In this document: piece by piece, positions 8,460 through 17,206 of the stretch | How the letters are laid out: the number at the start of each line of letters is the position of its first letter | Numbering within the stretch: position 1 is the stretch's first letter | Assembly (NCBI RefSeq): GCF_017571495.1 | Contig: NZ_JAGETZ010000011.1 | Location: 180,195 to 244,194 of the forward strand | Source: Hymenobacter negativus | GTDB lineage: Bacteria > Bacteroidota > Bacteroidia > Cytophagales > Hymenobacteraceae | Length of the DNA stretch: 64,000 nucleotides | Direction: 5' to 3' | The notes under the pieces: generated by a model | The model's database searches: none | Told to the model about the DNA's origin: nothing | The model's input: the letters and a program-made list of their open reading frames with translations, nothing else | Position numbers and translations under genes: made by a program

Positions 8460-9056
8460 GTGAAAACCGACCCCTACACCGCCTTACGCACCTATTTTGA
8501 ACAGCGCACGGCGCTCAGCGAAGCTGAATTTGGAGTGTTGCGCGAGTTGTTTCGTCCGCGCACGCTGCGGCGGCACGAGGTGCTGCACACCGCCGGTGAG
8601 GTAGCCCGTCACGGCGCTTTCGTGGCGCAGGGTTGCCTGCGGGCATTCGTAGTTGATGCGCAGGGCAAAGAGCACATCCTGCAATTTGCCCCCGAACAGT
8701 GGTGGATTGCCGACCAGCACAGCCTGAGCCACCACGCGCCCGCACTCTTCGCCATTGATGCGGTGGAGGATTCGGAAGTGCTGCTCTACGATGAACTGTT
8801 CTACCATCACCCCAATCTGCCGGCGGTGCGCGACTCCGAAATGTCCCTCACCATGCTCACCAACCGCATCTATGCCATGCAGCAGCGGCTGGTGCTCCTG
8901 CTCAGTGCTCCGGCCAAGGTGCGCTACCTCGATTTTATCCATACGTACCCCACGCTGGCCCAACGCCTGCCGCTACGCCTCATTGCCGCCTATCTGGGCA
9001 TCACGCCCGAGTCGTTGAGCCGCGTGCGGCACGAACTCGCCCACGAGCGGCCCTAA
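8460..9056 (+). CDS. Crp/Fnr-family transcriptional regulator
   Basis: About 198 residues with a cyclic-nucleotide-binding-like beta-roll (residues 20-120, with LHTAGEVARHGAFVAQGCLR and the F.PEQWWIAD segment common to Bacteroidota Crp-like proteins) and a short C-terminal HTH (LRLIAAYLGITPESLSRVRH). The key Arg/Ser pair of the cAMP pocket is not evident, so it probably does not bind cAMP. No ATG is in frame near the start; GTG at 8460 or GTG at 8430 are the candidates, and 8460 fits family length best. It is divergent from the dioxygenase, which it may regulate. Confidence 0.82.
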   Translation: MKTDPYTALRTYFEQRTALSEAEFGVLRELFRPRTLRRHEVLHTAGEVARHGAFVAQGCLRAFVVDAQGKEHILQFAPEQWWIADQHSLSHHAPALFAIDAVEDSEVLLYDELFYHHPNLPAVRDSEMSLTMLTNRIYAMQQRLVLLLSAPAKVRYLDFIHTYPTLAQRLPLRLIAAYLGITPESLSRVRHELAHERP

Positions 9057-9058
9057 AG

Positions 9059-9142
9059 CCCGAGTACCCCGGATTTCCAATTCGACCCACGCAGGAATTA
9101 CCTGCTCAATTCGGCCCGAATTGAAAATCCGGGGTACTCGGG
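9059..9142. terminator. Long palindromic bidirectional terminator
   Basis: Arms of about 26 bases (CCCGAGTACCCCGGATTT... and its complement ending CCGGGGTACTCGGG) with one mismatch fill the space between the convergent Crp-like and SDR genes. Confidence 0.75.
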
Positions 9143-9152
9143 TAATCTGGCG

Positions 9153-9944
9153 CTATCCAATGCTGCGAATCACGCCGCCATCTACGCGGACGGAGGCACC
9201 GTTGGTAGCTGCCGCCAGCGGGCTGGCCAGGTAGGCCACCATGTTGGCAATCTCATCGGTGGTGATGAAGCGCTGGAGTAGCGACGACGGCCGGTCGTTC
9301 TGGAAAAAATCGTGCTCTGCTTCTTCTTTCGATTTACCCTGACCTGCCATTTGTTTGATGAATTCGTCCACGCCTTCTGAGGCGGTGGGACCGGGCAGTA
9401 CCGAGTTTACAGTCACGCCGGTGCCCTTCGTGAGCTCGGCTAGGCCCCGCGCCACGCCCAGTTGAGCTGTTTTGGTAGTGCCGTAGTGTATCATCTCCTG
9501 CGGAATCTGGAGGCCCGACTCGCTGCTGATAAAGAGGATGCGGCCCCAGTCCTTGGCCAGCATCAGCGGGAAGTACTGGCGCGAGAGGCGCACGCCACTT
9601 AGCACGTTCACCTCAAAAAAGCGCGTCCAGTCCTCATCGGAAATATCGACGAAGGGTTTGGGCTCAAAAATGCCCACGTTGTTGACCAGGATATCTACTG
9701 TTGGTACTTCGCGCAGCAGATGCGCCACCTCGTCGGCCTTGCCAAAATCGACGGCCACACCGCGCACCTTGGCGGCGGGCGTTTCGGCCCGAATCGTGGC
9801 CGTTGCTTCCGCAATGCGGGCCTCGGTACGGCCGGTGATAATGACTTCGGCCCCTTCGGCCACCAGGCGGCGGGCAATGGCCAAGCCGATGCCCGCCGTG
9901 GAACCCGTTACCAGGGCGAGCTTATTGTTGAGTTGTAAATCCAT
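9153..9944 (-). CDS. Short-chain dehydrogenase/reductase (3-oxoacyl-ACP-reductase-like)
   Basis: A 263-residue classical SDR with TGSTAGIGLAIARRL for cofactor binding (about residues 12-26), NNVG near residue 89, Ser in FISSESGLQ and Tyr/Lys in YGTTK (about 156-160). It ends VRVDGGVIRSIG, the typical C-terminus of SDRs with a full-length substrate lid. The YGTTK form of the YxxxK motif and the EEAEHDFFQNDRPSSLLQRF insertion match a common bacterial 'SDR family NAD(P)-dependent oxidoreductase' group. The ATG at 9944 (MDLQLNNKLALVTG) is chosen over an upstream TTG/GTG-type start. The substrate is unknown. Confidence 0.9.
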   Translation of the reverse strand: MDLQLNNKLALVTGSTAGIGLAIARRLVAEGAEVIITGRTEARIAEATATIRAETPAAKVRGVAVDFGKADEVAHLLREVPTVDILVNNVGIFEPKPFVDISDEDWTRFFEVNVLSGVRLSRQYFPLMLAKDWGRILFISSESGLQIPQEMIHYGTTKTAQLGVARGLAELTKGTGVTVNSVLPGPTASEGVDEFIKQMAGQGKSKEEAEHDFFQNDRPSSLLQRFITTDEIANMVAYLASPLAAATNGASVRVDGGVIRSIG

Positions 9945-10480
9945 GGGAGGATGTGCGGTAAAGCAAGTGGAATGATGTGCTAAACCAATTACCACTGGTT
10001 TTGTCTGTTCCGGACTACATAAAGCAGATGAGCTACTGGCTCGACACCTGCGGCCAGCCGCTTGCCTAATCGTGAAAATCAGGCTTGTGGCCGAGATGGA
10101 AGTGTGTAATTACTCACATTTGAAAAGTGCATTTGCCGTGTGTTTCAGTGGGTGAGTGAGAATAATATCGATTAGTAAACAATAGGAGTATGCATAGTTG
10201 ATGAAATTGCTTTTATTTGCAGGTAATATTCTGATAAATAACATAGCAATGGCTTTTTAAGCACTGCTCACATATTTCAAAAATCATTATTTATTGAATT
10301 TTGCCATGTTCGTCTTTTTTATAAGTATCAAAGTAAGTTTATATACAGGCTGATTTAAAGCCAAGTTTTGCGTTTGTTTTTGCAATCGTTTGCTGAGTTC
10401 AACTGCCCAGCTATTACCGGACCAGTAAATCCGTTTTCCCCTCGTTCATCCCCTCATTCCATCCCTAAACCCACCATTCT
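9945..10480. other. A/T-rich intergenic region, no gene seen
   Basis: About 535 bases between a leftward SDR and a rightward TonB-type gene. The part from about 10130 to 10400 is much richer in A/T than its surroundings. No open frame of significance, tRNA or clear palindrome was found. It presumably holds the two divergent promoters, but no convincing TAnnTTTG element was picked out. Confidence 0.5.
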
Positions 10481-11209
10481 ATGCTATTTTCCTCTACGCT
10501 CTTGCTCGTTGCCCATGTGCTAGCCGGAGGGCCTCACGTTGTTTCTGCGCCAGTTGCTCGGCCGGCTAGCCTTGCGGTAGCACCCGTTGTGGCTGGCCGG
10601 GTTATCAATGAGCAGGGCCAGCCACTACCCGGAGTGGTAGTAGCGGTGCAAGGCTCGGCTCAGCTCACAAGCACCAACTCCGATGGCGATTTCCTGCTGA
10701 CGCTCAACACCCCGAAAACGGTGCTGGTGTTTAAGTGCCAGGGCTACCGCGAGCAGTCATTGCCCGTATCCGTGGGCAATGCCCTGACGGTGAAAATGTA
10801 CTCCCTCAAAACAGCCGCCCCTTCCACCTTGGGTGCTAATGCGGCCGAAGCGGCTGCAGTCGCGGAAGGAGCCGCCAGCAAGCCCCAAGTGCTCAACTTT
10901 TCTGAGGTCCTGCCCACCTTTCCGGGCGGCGACGTGGCCTACCGGGCCTACATGCGCCAGAATGCTCACTTCCCGGAGGAGGCCCAAACCAAACGTGCCT
11001 CGGGAACGGTGTATGTGGGGTTTGTGGTTGATGAGCAAGGCCGCATTGTAGACGCCGAAGTAGTGCGCGGTGTTGGTTTTGGCTTCGACCAGGAAGCGCT
11101 GCGCCTCATTCGCCTCATGCCTTGGTGGAACCCCGGCACGGTAGGCGGCAAGCCCGTACGGGTGACGCGCACCCTGGGCGTACCTTTCGTGTTCCGGGAA
11201 AAGGAATAA
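10481..11209 (+). CDS. TonB-type energy-transducer protein with a carboxypeptidase-regulatory-like domain
   Basis: 242 residues. The N-terminus is hydrophobic (signal peptide or anchor), followed by a carboxypeptidase-regulatory-like fold (about 38-110: GRVINEQGQPLPGVVVAVQG and SDGDFLLTL) and a C-terminal TonB domain (about 145-240: LPTFPGGDVAYRAYM, then GTVYVGFVVDEQGRIVDAEV and GFGFDQEALRLIRLMPWWNP). The combination is common in Bacteroidota and is usually annotated 'energy transducer TonB'. It lacks the long Pro-rich spacer of classical TonB, so its role in energizing receptors is uncertain. No exbB/exbD genes are nearby. Confidence 0.85.
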   Translation: MLFSSTLLLVAHVLAGGPHVVSAPVARPASLAVAPVVAGRVINEQGQPLPGVVVAVQGSAQLTSTNSDGDFLLTLNTPKTVLVFKCQGYREQSLPVSVGNALTVKMYSLKTAAPSTLGANAAEAAAVAEGAASKPQVLNFSEVLPTFPGGDVAYRAYMRQNAHFPEEAQTKRASGTVYVGFVVDEQGRIVDAEVVRGVGFGFDQEALRLIRLMPWWNPGTVGGKPVRVTRTLGVPFVFREKE

Positions 11210-11227
11210 GACACAATTAACATGTCT

Positions 11228-11283
11228 AAAACGGGCCCCGCTAAAGCTGCCGGACCATCCGGCGGCCCTAGCGGGGCCCGTTG
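11228..11283. terminator. Stem-loop after the TonB-type gene
   Basis: AACGGGCCCCGCTA pairs with TAGCGGGGCCCGTT around an inner GCCGG/CCGGC stem. There is no long T-run, but position and stability suggest a terminator. Confidence 0.65.
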
Positions 11284-11392
11284 GTTATTCAGAATTAACA
11301 GTAATAGCGATAAATTTCGGTCAGACGGCACAAGCACGCTCGATGAACCAACGGCAGCTGGTTGGAGGGCTGCGCTGTAGGACCGGAACTTG

Positions 11393-11797
11393 CTATGCTT
11401 CCCGCAGCCAGCTGTCGGCAGCGGTTTCGTCGTCGAAATAGCGGTAGCGCAAGGTTGTCTTCTGACCGCTGCCCACGGCGTGAGCGGCTAGCCGGCTCAG
11501 CGGCATTTCGGCCTGCACAATGGCGCAGCGGCCATAGCCCACCGTGGCCACTGCCCGCGGAATCCACTCCTGGGTGAGCCAGGTTTGCACCTCCGCCGAC
11601 ATGGGTGGGCGCCGGTTGTGCACCGTCATCAGGGTAGGAGAGCGGTGGTGAATCATGGCCCGCAGCACATGCTCATAAATGGCGCGTAGCTCGGGCGCCG
11701 TTGCGGGCGCGGCCTGCCAGTCGAGGCGGATGTAGCCGGCTGGTGCGTAGGAGATAACCGCCGCGGCGTTGCTGAAATAATGCTGTAGCGAAGACAC
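11393..11797 (-). CDS. Small protein with a SpoIIAA/STAS-like look
   Basis: A 134-residue soluble protein of uncertain family. It opens with a strand pattern (AVISYAPAGYIRLDW), has a central helix followed by LMTVHNRRPPMSAEVQTWL, and ends YRYFDDETAADSWLREA. That ending resembles the C-terminal helix of SpoIIAA-like STAS proteins ('F.d...A..WL'), which is the only family hint. The start is GTG at 11797, since no ATG is in frame nearby. It lies 36 bases after the DUF1304 gene on the same strand and may be the last gene of the Fic1-DUF1304 unit. Confidence 0.65.
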   Translation of the reverse strand: MSSLQHYFSNAAAVISYAPAGYIRLDWQAAPATAPELRAIYEHVLRAMIHHRSPTLMTVHNRRPPMSAEVQTWLTQEWIPRAVATVGYGRCAIVQAEMPLSRLAAHAVGSGQKTTLRYRYFDDETAADSWLREA

Positions 11798-11833
11798 AAT
11801 GTAAAAGTATAAGCCGGTGAAGTTGCCGGTGCA

Positions 11834-12196
11834 TCAGGCCAGCCACACGGCGGCCAGGGCCAGCAGCGCCGGCACCGTTTGGACGAAGAGAATGCGCGGG
11901 CCCGCCGTGGCGGCTCCGTATAGCCCCGCCACGGCCACGCAGCCCAGGAAAAAGCTGGCCACATTGCGCGACCAGGCCGGGTCCGTAATCAGCAGGGCCC
12001 AGATGAGACCAGCGGCCAGAAAGCCATTGTACAGCCCTTGGTTGGCAGCCAGCACTTTGGTGGGCTCAAACAAATCGGCCCGCAGCGAGCGGAAGGTTTT
12101 GGGGCCCCGGGTGGTCCAGGCGAACATCTCCAGCCACACAATGTATAGGTGAATGAGGACAACGAAGCCGATGAGCAGTTTGGCGAGCAGGGGCAT
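11834..12196 (-). CDS. DUF1304-family small membrane protein
   Basis: A 120-residue protein with four predicted membrane helices: residues 5-27, about 45-70, 76-97 and 103-119. The loop after helix 1 contains EMFAWTTRGPKTF, and helix 2 begins with the N.GLYNGFLAAGL pattern; both are hallmarks of DUF1304. The family has no established function. The gene begins 9 bases after the stop of the Fic1 gene on the same strand, so the two are probably cotranscribed. Confidence 0.88.
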   Translation of the reverse strand: MPLLAKLLIGFVVLIHLYIVWLEMFAWTTRGPKTFRSLRADLFEPTKVLAANQGLYNGFLAAGLIWALLITDPAWSRNVASFFLGCVAVAGLYGAATAGPRILFVQTVPALLALAAVWLA

Positions 12197-12205
12197 GGCG
12201 GGTGG

Positions 12206-13543
12206 TTAAGAGGTGAAAACAGCGTCGGAGGTAGCCAGGCGGGCGGCTACAAAATCGTAGAGGCGGGAGGCCAGCTGGTGGTTGATTTCGTGGAAGTGCG
12301 CGTGCTCGTAGCTGGGCAGGTAGGCCGAGCTGAATACTTCCTCCTGCCAGTTTGCCTCGGGCCCGGCGGTGCTGCGCTGGCTGAACAGCGTGTGCCGCAC
12401 CGTGAAGTGGTCGGGGTAGAAGTGGAAGGCTACGGTCACGCCCACATCGAAGCCGTTGTGGCGCTGCCGGAAATGCAGCCACTTTTTGGCAAAGCGCACC
12501 GTTTCGATTTCGGCCCGCGTGCCCACTACGGCCGCCATCAGCAGTGCCTCGAAGGCATACCAGTCGCCTTCTTCCTCCAGCACCAGCGGCGGTGCGCCCG
12601 CCGCGGCCACGCCGCCGCTGTAGCCCCGGCTCATAAATAGCTCGTCGAAGCCCTGGGTTTGCAGCTGCGCATTGGTGAGCCAGGGCCGGAGCAGCACATC
12701 GTACACCGTGGCCTGCAGTTCCTGATTCCAGAGCGTGGCCACAGCATCTTCCCGGGTCAGCACCTGCTGCTTGAGCAGTGCCAGCTTCGTTTGTAAATCG
12801 TCGGGGTCGTAGCCGGGCTCGCCCTTGGCGGCGCGCAGCTGCTGTCGCAGCGTGGTGGCCACGGCCTCGGCCACGAAGCGTTGCAAGGCTTCCGGCTCGC
12901 CTACATCGGCCGCGGCGAGGGCGGCTTGGTAACGCTCCCAATCGGTGGGCTTGATGAGAGCGGCCGGGTAGCCGTGGCGCCGGAGCACCAGCCCAAGCAG
13001 CAGGCGTGCCAGCCGGCCGTTGCCCACTTCAAAAGGACTGATGCGCAAAAACCGGTGGTGGAAGGTGGCCGCTACCGCTACCGGGTGCTGGGTGGTGGCC
13101 CGTTGGTACCAGGCCAGCAGGTCGGCCAGGCGGGCCGGTACATCATCGGGGCGGGCGCAGTAGCGCACGGTGCCGGCGGCCGTCAGCACATCATTGGGCT
13201 GGGTTTTGTAGGCGCTGCGGGTGCTGGCGGGCAGGCCCAGCAGCAGCGCATGCAATTCGCCGATGACCTCCTCCGTGAGGGCCTGCGCACTGCGCGCCAC
13301 TGTTTCGAGGTGCTGCACGGCGGCGTGATGCTGCCGCAGCGCCAGCTGCTCGTGCCAGGGCTTGCCGGCGGCCGTGAGGCCGTGCCGCAGCAGGGCATCG
13401 GTCTCTGGCAGGGTGAGGGTGTGGCCCACGGAGCCCGCGTGGAAGGTCCAGGCTACCTGCGCTTGCTGGGCCTGCTCAGCGGTCAAAGGGCCCGAAGCAT
13501 CGAGGGTGGCTTTGAGACGAGTGATGGCGGCGAAATCGGGCAT
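12206..13543 (-). CDS. Fic-family protein with altered active site (probable pseudoenzyme)
   Basis: 445 residues with the Fic_N/Fic layout: N-terminal helices, a Fic core at about 100-230, and a C-terminal alpha/beta region. Active Fic AMP-transferases carry HPFx(D/E)GNGRxxR. Here the motif reads SPFEVGNGRLAR (about residues 170-181), so the catalytic His is Ser while the phosphate-binding GNGR is kept. The N-terminal inhibitory motif (S/T)xxxE(G/N), intact as SNAIEGN in the paralogue at 18994, aligns here to HAGSVGH: both the Ser and the inhibitory Glu are gone. The two proteins align through LTL..T..LL.HGLTAAGKP. AMP transfer is unlikely; binding or regulatory roles are possible. DUF1304 follows 9 bases later. 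Confidence 0.88.
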   Translation of the reverse strand: MPDFAAITRLKATLDASGPLTAEQAQQAQVAWTFHAGSVGHTLTLPETDALLRHGLTAAGKPWHEQLALRQHHAAVQHLETVARSAQALTEEVIGELHALLLGLPASTRSAYKTQPNDVLTAAGTVRYCARPDDVPARLADLLAWYQRATTQHPVAVAATFHHRFLRISPFEVGNGRLARLLLGLVLRRHGYPAALIKPTDWERYQAALAAADVGEPEALQRFVAEAVATTLRQQLRAAKGEPGYDPDDLQTKLALLKQQVLTREDAVATLWNQELQATVYDVLLRPWLTNAQLQTQGFDELFMSRGYSGGVAAAGAPPLVLEEEGDWYAFEALLMAAVVGTRAEIETVRFAKKWLHFRQRHNGFDVGVTVAFHFYPDHFTVRHTLFSQRSTAGPEANWQEEVFSSAYLPSYEHAHFHEINHQLASRLYDFVAARLATSDAVFTS

Positions 13544-13660
13544 GAGTGGGAACGGCTGGACTACAAAAGTGCGGATAAAAAAGCCGCCGGGGCATCCCTA
13601 CACCAGAAGTATATTTGAAAGCAAAAGCCTTTTCACCAATTCACCGTTTTCCTCAGCAAT

Positions 13661-15304
13661 ATGCTTGTTTCTACTCCTGCTCATTGGGCTAGCTGGCCTC
13701 GTCTTGTGGTGCTTTGGGTGGCCTGTTTCATGCTGGCTACCCCTATGGTCCGGGCCCAAACGGCCCCCACCTGGGCCAGTGTGCGGCGCCTGCCTGCGGC
13801 TACCAGCGTTGGCCAGAGCCGCGCCGAAAGCATTGCCCTTGCCACCGACGGCAGCCAGTACGTGGTTGGCCGTTTCACGGGCACCCTGGTGCTGGGCAAC
13901 ATCACGCTGACAGAGGGTGCCGGCAGCGGGCACCTGTATCTGGCCAAGTACAGTGCCGCGGGCGTGGCGCTGTGGGCCACCAAGCTCGATGCCAACGGCT
14001 CCTCGGTGCATGCCAAGGTGGCTGTTGATGCCGCTGGCAACGCCTACTTAGCCGGCGATTTTGATACGTTTCTCACCCTGGGTAGCACCACCCTCACCGC
14101 CACTACCGTTGCCGGCACCCCCAACGACGCGTTTTTGGTGAAGTACGACAGCCAGGGCGTGCAGCAATGGGTGCGGCAGGCCGTGGCGGGCGGTGCGGGC
14201 AACACGGGCTCTGCTTTCCTCTACGGGGTGGCCACCGATGCCAGCGGCAACGTCACCATTGCCGGCGACTTCCTCAACTCCGTTTCGTTTGGCGGCACGC
14301 CCTTCACGGGCGCTGGCGTCTACCTCTACCGCTTTTCGCCTACCGGTACCCTGCTGCTGAGCAAGCAGGTGAGCGACGATGGCTTTGCCGATGACCTGGT
14401 GCTCGACGCGGCCGGCAATGCCTACATCACCGGCGGCTTTTACAATAACACCACGTTTGGCACCACCACGCTGCCCAACGCCGGCAATGCCGACCTGTTC
14501 CTGTGCAAGCTCAACGCCGCCGGCACCCTGCAGTGGGTGCAAACCGCTGGTGGCCCCGACGAAGACGCCGGTACTGCCCTGGCCCTCGATGCGGCCGGGA
14601 ATGCCGTGGTCTGTGGCTACTATGGCAACGCCAAGTACCTGGTGCGCGTCACGAACCAGGGCGCTTTGGGCTGGACGCGCGTGCTTGCTTCCGGCTCATT
14701 GGGGTATTCGCCATTCAATGCCGTGGTCTACGACGGGCGCGGCGGCTTCTTTGTGGCGGGGCGCTTTTCTGGCTCGCTCATCCTGGGCAACACCACCCTC
14801 ACCGCCACCGGCCTCAGCGCCTGCGTGGCGCGCTACGACGGCCAGGGCACGGCCGTGTGGGCCAGCCAGGCCGTGAGTACGGGCACCCCCGCCGGCTCCG
14901 GTGCCGACGGCCTGGCCACCGATGCCGCCGGTACCATCTACCTCGCGGGCTATGCCCTCAGCAGCACGCAGTTTGGCAGCTTGCCCGTGAGCACCGGCGG
15001 CTCCGATGCCCTCGTGGCCACCCTCACGGCGGGCAGCGTGCTGGCTACTCATGCGGCTAGCCCCGCCCTCGCCCTGGCTGCCTATCCCAACCCGGCCAGC
15101 GGCCGTGTCACCCTCACGCTGCCCGTGGGCGGCGGGCAGCTGGAGCTGCTCGATGCCCTGGGCCGCCGGGTGCGCCAGCTGGCCCTGCCCGCCACGGCCG
15201 GGCCTTGCGCCGTGCCCCTGGCCGGGCTGGCACCCGGCCTCTACCAGCTGCGCGCCACCCTGGGCAATGGCCAGCCGGCCCAGGCCACGCTGCAAGTGCA
15301 GTAG
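13661..15304 (+). CDS. Secreted beta-propeller-like repeat protein with T9SS sorting domain
   Basis: 547 residues. A signal peptide ends near MVRAQ. The body contains repeats of about 45-60 residues built around VDAAGNAYLAGDF, TDASGNVTIAGDF, LDAAGNAYITGGF and LDAAGNAVVCGYY, alternating with LVKYDSQGVQQWV-type strands; this is the SBBP (beta-propeller) repeat pattern. The last 78 residues, starting AAYPNPASGRVTLTLPVGGG and ending in GLYQLRATL, are a type A T9SS C-terminal domain, so the protein should be secreted and attached or released at the cell surface. Function is unknown. The next gene is a paralogue with almost the same sorting domain. Confidence 0.88.
   Translation: MLVSTPAHWASWPRLVVLWVACFMLATPMVRAQTAPTWASVRRLPAATSVGQSRAESIALATDGSQYVVGRFTGTLVLGNITLTEGAGSGHLYLAKYSAAGVALWATKLDANGSSVHAKVAVDAAGNAYLAGDFDTFLTLGSTTLTATTVAGTPNDAFLVKYDSQGVQQWVRQAVAGGAGNTGSAFLYGVATDASGNVTIAGDFLNSVSFGGTPFTGAGVYLYRFSPTGTLLLSKQVSDDGFADDLVLDAAGNAYITGGFYNNTTFGTTTLPNAGNADLFLCKLNAAGTLQWVQTAGGPDEDAGTALALDAAGNAVVCGYYGNAKYLVRVTNQGALGWTRVLASGSLGYSPFNAVVYDGRGGFFVAGRFSGSLILGNTTLTATGLSACVARYDGQGTAVWASQAVSTGTPAGSGADGLATDAAGTIYLAGYALSSTQFGSLPVSTGGSDALVATLTAGSVLATHAASPALALAAYPNPASGRVTLTLPVGGGQLELLDALGRRVRQLALPATAGPCAVPLAGLAPGLYQLRATLGNGQPAQATLQVQ
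15061..15304 (+). repeat. Copy 1 of a duplicated sorting-domain sequence
   Basis: About 240 bases at the 3' end of the first repeat-protein gene match bases 16906-17149 of its neighbour with only about a dozen differences, whereas the upstream parts of the two genes have drifted much further. Confidence 0.9.
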
Positions 15305-15478
15305 CCTTGCCAAACCGACATAAAAAGCGCCCAGGGAGTGCTATGATTCGCTACGTTTATGAGCAATGGACTGTCGTAGCCCAGCACATTGCTTGCATCG
15401 AGCGAAAGAAGTTGTGGTGCGTTAGGCAGGATTATTGCGAGGAGCGCCAGCGGTTCCTTCTTTTCCCTCTTAACGCTT

Positions 15479-17149
15479 ATGGGTCTTTCTACATTCGTTC
15501 GCCAGCTGCTTGGGCTGGCACTAATAGCAATGCTGCTGGCCGCCCACGGCCACGCCCAAACGGCCCCCGCCTGGGCCGGGGTGGTTTCTGCCCGGTCCGT
15601 GAGCATCAGAAGGCCGGCAATCAACGGCAGCATCGGCCAAAGCATTGGCGTCGATGCGGCCGGCAACCGCTACGTAGCCGGTGCTTTTTACGGCACCATT
15701 CAGTTGGATACCGTCACCATCACGGCCGGAACCGGCGACACGCACGCCTACTTGGCCAAATACAACCCCAGCGGCGCGGTGCTGTGGGCCCGCACGCTGG
15801 AAACCGGCCTCAACGCAACGGCTTCCGAGATAGCCGTCGATGCCGCTGGCAATGTCTACTGGGCGGGTTCCTACCGAACGTACCTCACCGCCGGCAGTGT
15901 GGCTTTTTCGGGCGATTACGGGGCCTTTCTCCTCAAATACAACGCCCAGGGCGTGCAACAATGGGCCTTGGATGGCGGCCTCTATACCGAAGCTGGCGGC
16001 ATTGCATCCGACGCCACCGGCAATATCACCATTGCTGGGCGCTTCAGAAATACCGTGGCCTTTGGGGGGAGTTCCCTCACCGGCGGCGGGCAATATTGCT
16101 ACCGTTTGTCGCCCGCCGGAGTGGTGCAGCAAGCCATCCGGACCAGTGCCGACCCCCTGAGCTTGGTTGCTTCGACCACCCTGTGCATCGACGCGGCTGG
16201 CAATGCCTACATAGGCGGCGGCCTGATAGGCAGTGCCACCTATGGCACCACCACCCTGAGCAGCCCCACCAACTACGAGATGTTTCTCTACAAGCTCACG
16301 CCCGCTGGCACCGTGGCTTGGGCCACCCTCATTCCCGGCGGCATTTACACCGACTGGGTTCAGGGGCTGGCTACCGATGCCGGTGGCAACGTCCTGGTCA
16401 GTGGTTGCACCGACCTACACTCTGCCCCCGGCAGCTTGTTTTCTTCGGGTATGTACGTGGGCCTGTTCAGCCCCCAGGGCACTCCACGCTGGCAACATAC
16501 TTACCCCGCCAGCCTCGATGGCGTTCCCGTCGATACTGACGTGGCCTCCGACGGCCGGGGCGGCTACTGGCTCTCGGGTACCTTTTACCTGTCCACCGTG
16601 GTCATTGGCGCTACCACGCTCCGTGGGGCGCCATGTGCCCTGGTGGTGCGCTACGATGGCCAAGGCACACCTGTGTGGGTTAGCCAGGGCGTCATCGTCC
16701 GGCCCTCCTCTACAGGGCTCAACACCTTCAGCTCCAGTGCTCCTTCCATCGTCGCCGATGCCAATGGTAATATGTCCCTGACCGGTGGGGTGGCCGGGCA
16801 GAACGCTTTCGGCTCGTTCATCACTACCAGCAACGGCGACAACGTCGACTCCTATCTGGCCACTATTGCGGCAGGCAGCATCCTCACCGCCAGCCGTCCT
16901 GCTGCCGCGGGCCTCGCCCTGGCCGCCTACCCCAACCCCGCCAGCGGCCGTGTCACGCTCACGCTGCCCGTGGGCGGCGGGCAGTTGGAGCTGCTCGATG
17001 CCTTGGGCCGCCGGGTGCGCCAGCTGGCCCTGCCCGCCACGGCCGGGCCTTGCGCCGTGCCCCTGGCCGGGCTGGCGCCCGGCCTCTACCAGCTGCGCGC
17101 CACCTTGGGCAATGGCCAGCCGGCCCAGGCCACGCTGCAAGTAGAATAA
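15479..17149 (+). CDS. Secreted beta-propeller-like repeat protein with T9SS sorting domain (paralogue)
   Basis: 556 residues from the ATG at 15479 (MGLSTFVRQLLGLALIAMLL), which gives a clean signal peptide ending HGHAQ; an upstream TTG would place 30 non-signal residues first. SBBP-type repeats run through the body: VDAAGNRYVAGAF, VDAAGNVYWAGSY, SDATGNITIAGRF, IDAAGNAYIGGGL. The C-terminal sorting domain is the same as in the preceding gene apart from the last residue (Q to E). The two genes form a tandem pair 174 bases apart and probably arose by duplication, with the sorting domain kept alike by later exchange or selection. Confidence 0.88.
   Translation: MGLSTFVRQLLGLALIAMLLAAHGHAQTAPAWAGVVSARSVSIRRPAINGSIGQSIGVDAAGNRYVAGAFYGTIQLDTVTITAGTGDTHAYLAKYNPSGAVLWARTLETGLNATASEIAVDAAGNVYWAGSYRTYLTAGSVAFSGDYGAFLLKYNAQGVQQWALDGGLYTEAGGIASDATGNITIAGRFRNTVAFGGSSLTGGGQYCYRLSPAGVVQQAIRTSADPLSLVASTTLCIDAAGNAYIGGGLIGSATYGTTTLSSPTNYEMFLYKLTPAGTVAWATLIPGGIYTDWVQGLATDAGGNVLVSGCTDLHSAPGSLFSSGMYVGLFSPQGTPRWQHTYPASLDGVPVDTDVASDGRGGYWLSGTFYLSTVVIGATTLRGAPCALVVRYDGQGTPVWVSQGVIVRPSSTGLNTFSSSAPSIVADANGNMSLTGGVAGQNAFGSFITTSNGDNVDSYLATIAAGSILTASRPAAAGLALAAYPNPASGRVTLTLPVGGGQLELLDALGRRVRQLALPATAGPCAVPLAGLAPGLYQLRATLGNGQPAQATLQVE
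16906..17149 (+). repeat. Copy 2 of a duplicated sorting-domain sequence
   Basis: Partner of bases 15061-15304. Most of the few differences are silent third-position changes, so the encoded domains are identical over about 77 residues. Confidence 0.9.
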
Positions 17150-17206
17150 ACTGGCCCAGCAGTCGTAACGGATGCTATATTTAGGCTTTTACATGCATTT
17201 CTTGCC

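Noticed and set aside
15205..16539. 444-codon frame running across both repeat-protein genes
   Set aside because: It crosses the end of one real gene and the start of the next in another frame, and its His/Arg-rich product is a shadow.
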